Shown: piece by piece, positions 1 through 5,531 of the stretch | Numbering within the stretch: the stretch's first letter is position 1 | Layout: each line of letters begins with the position of its first letter | NCBI GenBank assembly: GCA_900313775.1 | Contig: OMSP01000034.1 | Location: 1-9,411 of the forward strand | Direction: 5' to 3' | Length of the DNA: 9,411 nt | Source: an uncultured Eubacteriales bacterium | Lineage (GTDB): Bacteria > Bacillota > Clostridia > Lachnospirales > Lachnospiraceae | Position numbers and translations under genes: made by a program | The notes under the pieces: model-generated | Database searches by the model: none | Told to the model about the DNA's origin: nothing | The model's input: only the letters and a program-made list of their open reading frames with translations

Positions 1-2
1 GC

Positions 3-8
3 TTTTTT
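3..8 (+). other. Possible U-tract of an upstream intrinsic terminator (stem off-window)
   Basis: Six T residues follow GC at the very start of the window and lie just before the Shine-Dalgarno of the major tail protein gene. The same order (T6, a few bases, GGAGGAAT, start codon) recurs after the complete terminator at 617-648. This suggests the tail of a second terminator. The stem, if any, lies upstream of the window and cannot be seen, so this stays tentative. Confidence 0.3.
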
Positions 9-11
9 AAT

Positions 12-16
12 GGAGG
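12..16 (+). promoter_or_regulatory. Shine-Dalgarno of the major tail protein gene
   Basis: GGAGG stands 8 nt before the ATG at 25. It is a strong match to the anti-Shine-Dalgarno, as expected for one of the most abundant virion proteins, and it fixes the start at 25. Confidence 0.85.
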
Positions 17-24
17 AATAACAA

Positions 25-594
25 ATGTTTAATCTTAAGATGTTCGACGCAGTTACTTATACCGCAGAACAGGGCAAGGATATCGTCATCCTGCTGCGCC
101 CTATCAGCAAGGCAACTGCACAGGCGGCGGCTCTTATTCCCTTCGGCACGTCCGATACCGAGAGCATTTCCGCTGATTCCGATACTACAGTTACCAAAGA
201 TGGTGTGATCAATACTTCCGGAGCCGCATCCGTGGAGCTTTCGAAGGAAGGCCTTATGCACCACAATTCTTCGGATCCGGACGGAACGATCTCTATCGAT
301 GACCTGAAGGCAGCTATGAAGAGCAGAGAGAAGGTCGAAGCGTGGGTCGTCAACCTTTCCAGGCCCGGCGCAACGGAAGGCAAATACCTCGGTACCTATT
401 ACCAGGGCTATCTCACGTCCTTCGAGACCGAGGCGGCGGCGGAAGATCTTGCCTCTGTATCCATGGATTATGCCGCAGACGGCGTCGGTGCAGATGGCGA
501 ATGCACTGTCGACGCGACGACCAGGCAGATCGCGTCCTACGTGTTCACCGACACGACGCAGGGAGCAACCGGAGCAACCGGCGCGACCAGCTGA
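25..594 (+). CDS. Phage major tail (tube) protein
   Basis: A 189-residue protein that should polymerise into stacked rings forming the tail tube of a long-tailed siphovirus. The call rests on size, an acidic, Ser/Thr/Asp-rich beta-type composition, and position: it sits directly before the tail assembly chaperone and tape measure genes, where the tube protein belongs. The N-terminus (MFNLKMFDAV) and the central part with AWVVNLSRPG (about 106-115) followed by YLGTYYQGYLTSFE resemble TP901-1/SPP1-type tube proteins, but I make no exact family assignment. The last ten residues (180-189) are GATGATGATS, a short Gly-X-Y-like tail that probably sits on the outer tube surface (inference). There is no signal peptide or membrane segment. 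The start is supported by GGAGG with 8-nt spacing. A strong terminator follows 22 nt after the stop. Confidence 0.85.
   Translation: MFNLKMFDAVTYTAEQGKDIVILLRPISKATAQAAALIPFGTSDTESISADSDTTVTKDGVINTSGAASVELSKEGLMHHNSSDPDGTISIDDLKAAMKSREKVEAWVVNLSRPGATEGKYLGTYYQGYLTSFETEAAAEDLASVSMDYAADGVGADGECTVDATTRQIASYVFTDTTQGATGATGATS
562..588 (+). repeat. Three tandem 9-bp repeats encoding Gly-Ala-Thr
   Basis: Three in-frame 9-bp units encode GAT-GAT-GAT at the C-terminus of the tube protein. The first two are identical (GGAGCAACC). The third differs by two silent changes (GGCGCGACC). The array ends in AGC and the stop codon. Copy number could change by slippage without disturbing the frame. Confidence 0.85.
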
Positions 595-616
595 CGACAA
601 CTACTATCGAAAACCT

Positions 617-648
617 TCCCCGGAGCGGTGATGCTTCGGGGATTTTTT
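617..648 (+). terminator. Intrinsic terminator after the major tail protein gene
   Basis: A 10-bp stem (617-626 with 633-642, one G-U pair, otherwise perfect) closes a 6-nt loop (GGTGAT, 627-632) and runs straight into six T residues (643-648). This is the textbook rho-independent form. It lies between tube and chaperone genes transcribed in the same direction, so it probably acts as a partial terminator that lowers downstream expression. The opposite strand has only a four-T run after the stem, so bidirectional action looks weak. Confidence 0.9.
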
Positions 649-653
649 CATAA

Positions 654-660
654 GGGAGGA
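654..660 (+). promoter_or_regulatory. Shine-Dalgarno of the tail assembly chaperone gene
   Basis: GGGAGGA stands 5 nt before the ATG at 666 and starts only 6 nt after the terminator U-tract. There is no room for a promoter between the two. Confidence 0.85.
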
Positions 661-665
661 ATTAC

Positions 666-1085
666 ATGTACACAAGGGAGATCAACGGAAAACTTTGCGA
701 ATTCAATTTCGGCCTTGGCTTTGTGCGGGATATCGACAAGCAGAAGCTCGTTGATGGAGATGACAAACAGAAGCACAAGATGGGACTGACTTATGCCATC
801 GCGGGCCTCATGGATTGTGATTTCGAGAAGCTGATCGACTGCCTGGTGATCGGCAGCAAGTACGCTCCTGGTGAAACCCTCAGCCGGGAAGAGATTGAGA
901 AGTGGATGGATTCTGAAGGCTTCGACCTTGAGAAGGAGTGCGAAGACCTGGTCGATTTTTTCGGGAAGTGCAGCTTTACAAGGAAGAAGACAGAGGATCT
1001 GAAGCAGGCAGTCAGCAGGGACAGGGAGATCAAGGAAGCGCAGTATCAGGGTCAGCTGGCAGCGGCAAAAGCTGGGACGAGCTGA
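666..1085 (+). CDS. Tail assembly chaperone, short form (gpG-like)
   Basis: A 139-residue, highly charged, mostly helical protein without signal peptide or membrane segments. Its start (MYTREINGKLCEFNFGLGFVRDID) fits the Gram-positive phage tail assembly chaperone type (TAC family), in which a short beta-hairpin start precedes helices. Such proteins coat the tape measure protein during tail assembly and are absent from the mature virion; this is family knowledge, not seen here. Placement between tube and tape measure genes, and a second -1 frame open across its end that reads into a T-like domain, match the conserved G/G-T arrangement of siphoviruses. The ATG at 666 is set by GGGAGGA. Expression must come through the upstream terminator, since no promoter fits in the gap. 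Confidence 0.85.
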   Translation: MYTREINGKLCEFNFGLGFVRDIDKQKLVDGDDKQKHKMGLTYAIAGLMDCDFEKLIDCLVIGSKYAPGETLSREEIEKWMDSEGFDLEKECEDLVDFFGKCSFTRKKTEDLKQAVSRDREIKEAQYQGQLAAAKAGTS

Positions 1086-1423
1086 GGGAAGATATCGCGC
1101 TGAACGCTTTCCGTTATCTCGGGTTCACTTCCATGGCGCAGGTCGACCGCCTGGAGCTGCCTGAATACGAGCTCCTGATGAAGGCGGCGGCCCTCAGGCG
1201 TGTTGACGAGGAATACCGGACGCATGAGCAGGCCTATCTGACTGTGGCCGCCAAGGCGACCAAGGGCAAAAAGGGCCGGCCGGTGTATAAGACGTTCAAG
1301 TCGTTCTTCGACTATGACGCGGCTGTTGAGAAGGTCCGGAACGGTGAGAAACACCATGATGTGATGCAGAAGGTCTCTGCGCTGTTGAAGAGAAAGAAAA
1401 AGGAGAAAGAGGAAAATGGCTGA
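666..1423 (+). CDS. Tail assembly chaperone G-T fusion made by -1 ribosomal frameshift
   Basis: A fraction of ribosomes on the chaperone gene should slip back one base and continue to the stop at 1421-1423. This gives 252 residues in total, whichever candidate site is used. With the late site, residues 1-135 come from G and the rest begins SWDELREDI. The T part has the features expected of this domain: a helical stretch (LPEYELLMKAAALRRVDEEY), a basic GKKGRPVYKTF run and an aromatic FFDYD motif near the end. It has no ribosome binding site or start of its own. The -1 frame is open only from 932 (stop at 929-931), so the slip must occur between 932 and 1085. Family knowledge: the G-T form links G-coated tape measure protein to tube protein. 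The reading frame shift is well supported; the exact site is not. Confidence 0.8.
956..962 (+). other. Candidate -1 slippery heptamer, canonical (T TTT TTC)
   Basis: In the G reading frame this is T-TTT-TTC (codons for F98 and F99), a perfect X-XXY-YYZ heptamer and the only canonical one in the allowed 932-1085 interval. A Shine-Dalgarno-like AAGGAG sits at 933-938, 17 nt upstream, longer than the spacing known to stimulate dnaX. Against it: slipping here would replace the last 40 G residues with a Ser/Gly/Gln-rich stretch that looks non-coding, and I see no strong downstream hairpin. Confidence 0.35.
1064..1070 (+). other. Candidate -1 slippery site near the end of G (G GCA AAA)
   Basis: In the G frame this reads G-GCA-AAA followed by G, five codons before the G stop. 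The A-site AAA re-pairs perfectly after a -1 slip (four A residues, 1067-1070), but the P-site Ala tRNA does not re-pair well with GGC. The position matches the usual place near the end of G, and the T domain (SWDELRED) begins at once after the slip. Only weak hairpins are visible downstream (for example 1087-1112). I favour this site on position, not on heptamer quality. Confidence 0.5.
1400..1405 (+). promoter_or_regulatory. Shine-Dalgarno of the tape measure gene, inside the T frame
   Basis: AAGGAG lies 10 nt before the ATG at 1416, inside the codons for the last residues of the G-T fusion. It supports that start and suggests coupling between the end of T translation and tape measure initiation. 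Confidence 0.7.
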
Positions 1424-4400
1424 AAGCTATTCTGTTACCGCCATACTCAGCGCGGTGGATAAAAACTTCAGTTCTGTTTTCGGATCGGCGCAGGGAGCAG
1501 CTGACAGCCTGGCAAGCAAGCTGAAGAGCGGGCTTGGGTTCGGTGTACTTACCGGGATCGGAATGAAAGCGTTCTCGACACTTACATCCGCGGCATCCGG
1601 CTTTACCGGTGAACTGGAAAGTACGTCGGCAGCATGGCAGACATTCGAGAAGAATGCATCTATGAATGGTCACATTGCTAAAGACATTGCGGAGACAAAA
1701 GCGGAACTGCAGGATTTTGCCACGAAGACTATTTACAGCGCGTCTGACATGGCGACTACCTACGCGCAGCTGGATGCCGTCGGTATCCAGTCGGCAGAGT
1801 CGCTGGTCAAAGGTTTTGGCGGTATTGCATCTGCAGCCGAGAATCCGGCACAGGCGATGAAGACATTGTCTCAGCAGGGCGTGCAGATGGCCGCAAAGCC
1901 GAAGGTCGCGTGGCAGGACTTCAAGCTCATGCTGGAACAGACTCCCGCAGGAATTGCGGCCGTCGCCAAACAGATGGGTATGACTACATCCGAAATGGTC
2001 AAGGCCGTTCAGGATGGAAAAATAGCAACGAGTGAATTCTTCAAGGCAGTTGAAGAGGTCGGGACAAGCGATGCATTCATGAACATGGCGACGTCGTACA
2101 AAACGACCGGCCAGGCGATGGATGGCCTTTCTGAGACAGTTACGAACAAGCTCATGCCAACCTTTGAGAAATTCCAGAAGGTTGGCATAAAGGCCATAGA
2201 AGGCGTGATCGGCAGTCTCGAGAATGTCGATGGTGAAGCAATTGCGGGGAAGATCGGATCGGTTCTTGACCTTGCAGTCATCCACTTCAAACGGGCCAAG
2301 GTCACGATCGGCAAGACGTGGGGTGAACTCAAAAAATCGTTTGAAGAAGCCGGCATAAAGATGCCGGATTTTAATTACGAATCCGTGAAATCGGTCCTTG
2401 ACGATGTCAGTAAGAAGTTCCGGCTGTTGAATAAGTTTATTAGGGCACACAGTAAAGAGATAGCCGGTCTTGTAAAGATCCTTCCGACTCTTGCCGGAGC
2501 CTTTGCAGCATTAAAGATCGGGCAGAAGTTCGGTCCCGATTTCATAAGCGCAGGCAAGGCGCTTGGCTCTTTTGCCGGTGTTTTTACAAAGACAGTCGGT
2601 AAAGGCCAGAAGATGGTCAGTTTTTTTAAGGGGCCATTTGAAAAGATCGGAGGGATCGTCAGCAAAGGTGCCGGAAAGGCCATAGGCGGGGCATCCGGGC
2701 TCTTCGATAAGTTCGTCCCATCCGATACTCTTCTGGCGCTGATCAAGTCAAGGGTTCCGCAGATCCTGGGGCCGTTCGGCCAGTTGGGAAGCGGCATCGC
2801 AGGAACAGCTGCAAACGCATCAAAGCTGTTTGTCAGTTATATGTCAAAAATGATGTCGCTTGCACTTAAGGTCCTGGCACCCGGCGTCCTGGTCGGTACG
2901 GTCCTTGTTGGCCTCGGCCTTCTGTACAAGACATTCCAGACGCAGATCGACGCGACACTGGATATGGTCAAGGAAAAGGGACCGGAGCTGATCACAAATT
3001 TTGTGAATGGGATCACCGCAAAGATCCCGGAGCTTATAAGCACAGGCGCCCAGCTTGTAGGTAAGCTCCTTGAAACGATAACTGCCCTTGCTCCTGCGCT
3101 GATCAACGGCGGCATTGACCTGATCGCGGCTCTTGCGGGCGGCGTTGCGGCGGCAGCACCGACACTGATACCGCAGGCGGTACTGCTGATCACCACGCTG
3201 GCCACAGGCATCATATCGAACATCCCCAGGGTCATTGCGATCGGCATGAACCTTCTGGCAGGGCTTGCGCAGGGCATAGCGAACAGCATGCCTCTCATCG
3301 TACAGCAGGCCGGGAACGCGATCGTCGGCTTTGTAAATGGTGTCATTGCATACGGCCCGGTCATCCTGCAGTACGGCGTATCGATACTGAAATCGCTTGT
3401 ACTGGGCATCATCAGTGCCCTGCCGTACATCGTGGAGGGGGCCAAGGAAGCCGGTAAATGGTTTGTAGATGCGATCATGAGCACGGACTGGCTGAAGGTC
3501 GGCTCGGACATCATAAACGGCATCGTCAACGGTGTTAAAAGCGGCTTCACATTCATCAAGGACGCTGTTACAGAGGCCTTCTCGAGTGAAGGAACTGCTG
3601 AAGAAGCAGGTGCACAGGTGCAGCAGCAGACAGCGGAAAGCGTAGCTGCCAACACATATGTGCTCACCGACGCTATGAGCACAGCAGGCGATCAAGGACT
3701 TCAGGCACTGACTGACAGCCTGACATCCGGAAGCAGTGTTGACGTTTCCGGCATTATGGAGTCGATCGGGATGGAAGGTGTGAATACCTTCACGAACACC
3801 ATGTCTATGATCGACCTTACCGGGATCGGGACAGAAGCCGCAGGCACAGTGACCACGGAATTTGACACGGGACTTGCTGAGCTGCCCGGAATCACGGATA
3901 CAGCTGGCTCCGGAGTCATAGGCTCCCTTGAGCAGACTGGCAAGCAGGCGACGACCTCGGCAAAGAATACAACGACAAACGTGATAAAAGCCCTCAGAGC
4001 CGGCATAGGTCCGGCAAAGACTGCAGGCAAAGCTGTAGGATCCGGATATGCCGGAGGCATCCGTGGGGAGACCGCAAATGCATCCAGCGCCGGCAGTGCC
4101 GTCAAGAACTCCGCATTGAGCGGTATGAGCGGCGGATATGGCAGCGCATACAGCCACGGCTCCAATATCGGACAGGGTCTCGTCGATGGTATGAGGTCCA
4201 AGATCGGAGCGGCGTGGGCAGCGGCCAACGAGCTGGCAGCGGCAGCTGACAAAGCGATTCATGCAAGAGCGCAGATCGGTTCTCCTTCCAAGATCACGAT
4301 CAAATACGGCGGATGGATAGCCGAAGGCCTTGCTGTCGGAATCAAGGATGGCGTGAACGGCGTGGTCAAGCAGGGCAAGGTCCTCATTGACAGGCTGTAC

Positions 4401-5531
4401 AAGCAGATGAAGAAGAGCACGAAGAAGCTCGGGGGCGCCAAGGATGCGGCAAGCACGTATCTGAAGTCGTTCCGGACCGGCCTGCAGAACAAGGCCAAGT
4501 CTGATCTTGAGTATGTCGAAAGCAGTCTTAAGAAATACAGAGATATGAACAAGTCGTACAATGCAGCGATCACGTCTCTGATGAAGTCTTATAAGACGGC
4601 ATACAACAATGAGATCGATAAGATCATCACCAGTGTGAGCACAAAGCTGACGAACCTGGCGAATACTTATCAGACCAAGTACAACAAGATCATCGATGCC
4701 CAGAAGGACTTCCGGGACACACTCCGGAGCACAAGCCTTTACTCTGCAGATGATTATGGAAATATTGCATTGGCGAATTTTGCTTCGCAGAACAGGGCTA
4801 TCAAGCAGTACAGAGACAATATCAACAAGCTGAAAAAACTGCTCCCTGAGAACATGATGGACGAGATCCTGGGCCTTAGCAGGGAGAACGGCCTCGCTTA
4901 CACAAACGAGCTCCTGAAAAAGTCCAGTAAGTGGATCAAGGCCTACGGCAGGCAGTACAGCGTGGTGATGAATACCAGCTCTAAGGTCGCCGGCAGCTAC
5001 TATTCCGGAAGGGTGACCGCTCTGCAGAAGAGCTATGCGGAGGATCTCAAGAAGATCTACAGCAATGCCCAAAAGGATATGGACAGCATCGGGAAGAATG
5101 TTGTGCAGGGACTGATCAACGGCATGAAGTCTAAGAAAGGCGCGCTGGATTCTACAGGCAAGACTCTTGCCAGGGTCGTCGAAGACGCCTTCAAGAAACA
5201 GCTGAAGATCAAGAGTCCTTCCAGGGTGATGACCGATGCAGGGGAAGATACCGGCCAGGGTGTGATCAACGGAATCGAGAACAAGGTCAGGGCGGCGAGA
5301 GCTGCCATGACAAAGCTGATCGATGCAACATCACCCGAGGCCGCGATCAGCCGCAGATCCGGGAATATGAACCTCAGTGATGAGTATGATTACAGGTCTG
5401 AGGCACATTACACCATCGTAGTTGAATCAACTCTCGATGGCAGGAAAGTCGGAGAAGGCGTGGCGAAATTCGTCAAGCGCAAGAATGACGCTGAAGAAAA
5501 GCGTGAGACCAGAAAGAGAGGGAAGACCTGA
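1416..5531 (+). CDS. Tape measure protein
   Basis: A 1371-residue protein that sets tail length as an extended scaffold inside the tube. It is by far the longest gene here and follows the G/G-T chaperone genes, the defining context. Order of parts: a tape-measure N-terminal domain (about 70-250) with the typical AKQMGMTTSEMVKAVQDGKI stretch; hydrophobic segments at about 351-372 and 482-507 (LALKVLAPGVLVGTVLVGLG); a hydrophobic 22-residue repeat array (523-687); a Gly/Ala/Ser/Thr-rich region; then two 80-residue copies, each with a central SPS motif (915-994 and 1226-1305), separated by a charged, coiled-coil-like region. The C-terminal part (about 1340-1371) has an LDGRKVGEGVAKF stretch and a basic RKRG end, typical of such proteins. 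The hydrophobic parts may insert into the host membrane at DNA ejection (family inference). I see no peptidase or lysozyme motif. The gene overlaps the T frame by 8 nt and the next gene by 1 nt. Confidence 0.95.
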   Translation: MAESYSVTAILSAVDKNFSSVFGSAQGAADSLASKLKSGLGFGVLTGIGMKAFSTLTSAASGFTGELESTSAAWQTFEKNASMNGHIAKDIAETKAELQDFATKTIYSASDMATTYAQLDAVGIQSAESLVKGFGGIASAAENPAQAMKTLSQQGVQMAAKPKVAWQDFKLMLEQTPAGIAAVAKQMGMTTSEMVKAVQDGKIATSEFFKAVEEVGTSDAFMNMATSYKTTGQAMDGLSETVTNKLMPTFEKFQKVGIKAIEGVIGSLENVDGEAIAGKIGSVLDLAVIHFKRAKVTIGKTWGELKKSFEEAGIKMPDFNYESVKSVLDDVSKKFRLLNKFIRAHSKEIAGLVKILPTLAGAFAALKIGQKFGPDFISAGKALGSFAGVFTKTVGKGQKMVSFFKGPFEKIGGIVSKGAGKAIGGASGLFDKFVPSDTLLALIKSRVPQILGPFGQLGSGIAGTAANASKLFVSYMSKMMSLALKVLAPGVLVGTVLVGLGLLYKTFQTQIDATLDMVKEKGPELITNFVNGITAKIPELISTGAQLVGKLLETITALAPALINGGIDLIAALAGGVAAAAPTLIPQAVLLITTLATGIISNIPRVIAIGMNLLAGLAQGIANSMPLIVQQAGNAIVGFVNGVIAYGPVILQYGVSILKSLVLGIISALPYIVEGAKEAGKWFVDAIMSTDWLKVGSDIINGIVNGVKSGFTFIKDAVTEAFSSEGTAEEAGAQVQQQTAESVAANTYVLTDAMSTAGDQGLQALTDSLTSGSSVDVSGIMESIGMEGVNTFTNTMSMIDLTGIGTEAAGTVTTEFDTGLAELPGITDTAGSGVIGSLEQTGKQATTSAKNTTTNVIKALRAGIGPAKTAGKAVGSGYAGGIRGETANASSAGSAVKNSALSGMSGGYGSAYSHGSNIGQGLVDGMRSKIGAAWAAANELAAAADKAIHARAQIGSPSKITIKYGGWIAEGLAVGIKDGVNGVVKQGKVLIDRLYKQMKKSTKKLGGAKDAASTYLKSFRTGLQNKAKSDLEYVESSLKKYRDMNKSYNAAITSLMKSYKTAYNNEIDKIITSVSTKLTNLANTYQTKYNKIIDAQKDFRDTLRSTSLYSADDYGNIALANFASQNRAIKQYRDNINKLKKLLPENMMDEILGLSRENGLAYTNELLKKSSKWIKAYGRQYSVVMNTSSKVAGSYYSGRVTALQKSYAEDLKKIYSNAQKDMDSIGKNVVQGLINGMKSKKGALDSTGKTLARVVEDAFKKQLKIKSPSRVMTDAGEDTGQGVINGIENKVRAARAAMTKLIDATSPEAAISRRSGNMNLSDEYDYRSEAHYTIVVESTLDGRKVGEGVAKFVKRKNDAEEKRETRKRGKT
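2982..3476 (+). repeat. 22-residue (66-nt) repeat array in the tape measure protein
   Basis: Prolines lie at exactly 22-residue spacing at 538, 560, 582, 604, 626, 648 and 670, with no insertion or deletion. One short 15-residue unit precedes them (P523). Each unit has hydrophobic residues at positions 3-4, 10-11 and 14-15, usually Gly/Ala at 7 and Gly at 17. An example unit is PTLIPQAVLLITTLATGI (582-599). The DNA units are clearly diverged, so this is an old duplication held in register by selection. Confidence 0.9.
4158..4397 (+). repeat. 80-residue duplication in the tape measure protein, copy A
   Basis: Residues 915-994, beginning GSNIGQGLVDGMRSK, align without a gap to copy B at 5091-5330. 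By hand count 26 of 80 positions are identical, including a QGL..GM block, the central SPS (956-958), a later G....(A/I).GI block and a final LID. Confidence 0.8.
5091..5330 (+). repeat. 80-residue duplication in the tape measure protein, copy B
   Basis: Residues 1226-1305, beginning GKNVVQGLINGMKSK, form the second copy of the unit at 4158-4397. They have SPSR at 1267-1270 and end in LIDAT. The two copies are separated by about 231 residues of charged, coiled-coil-like sequence. Confidence 0.8.

Noticed and set aside
7..600. Antisense open frame opposite the tube gene, and + strand alternative frames at 342-653 and 449-631
   Set aside because: All overlap the clear tube gene and lack family-like sequence. 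I also considered a frameshifted C-terminal extension of the tube protein, but the alternative frame encodes Arg-rich low-complexity sequence and no Ig-like domain.
933..940. Independent start for T: AAGGAG followed by GTG at 938
   Set aside because: The GTG overlaps the last base of the Shine-Dalgarno-like motif, so there is no usable spacing. The first 40-odd residues from it look non-coding; frameshifting explains T better.
1087..1112. Downstream stimulatory hairpin for the late frameshift site
   Set aside because: Only short, bulged pairings form (a GGAAG stem with a G-U pair and a 3-bp inner stem), and they start about 17 nt after the slip site, farther than usual. Not strong enough to annotate.
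1296..2450. Antisense open frame of 384 codons across the T end and tape measure start
   Set aside because: It crosses a real gene junction on the other strand and has a Cys/Arg/His-rich, domain-free product, so it is a shadow frame.
2844..5072. Long antisense open frame of 742 codons opposite the tape measure gene
   Set aside because: Its product is rich in Cys, Arg and His with no recognisable domain, and it lies wholly opposite a certain gene. It arises from the biased codon use of the sense strand.
1416..5531. Embedded lytic domain (lysozyme, M23 or NlpC/P60 peptidase) in the tape measure protein
   Set aside because: I looked for HxxxD/HxH or Cys-His peptidase patterns in a compact domain and saw none. 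The C-terminal part is repeats and coiled coil.
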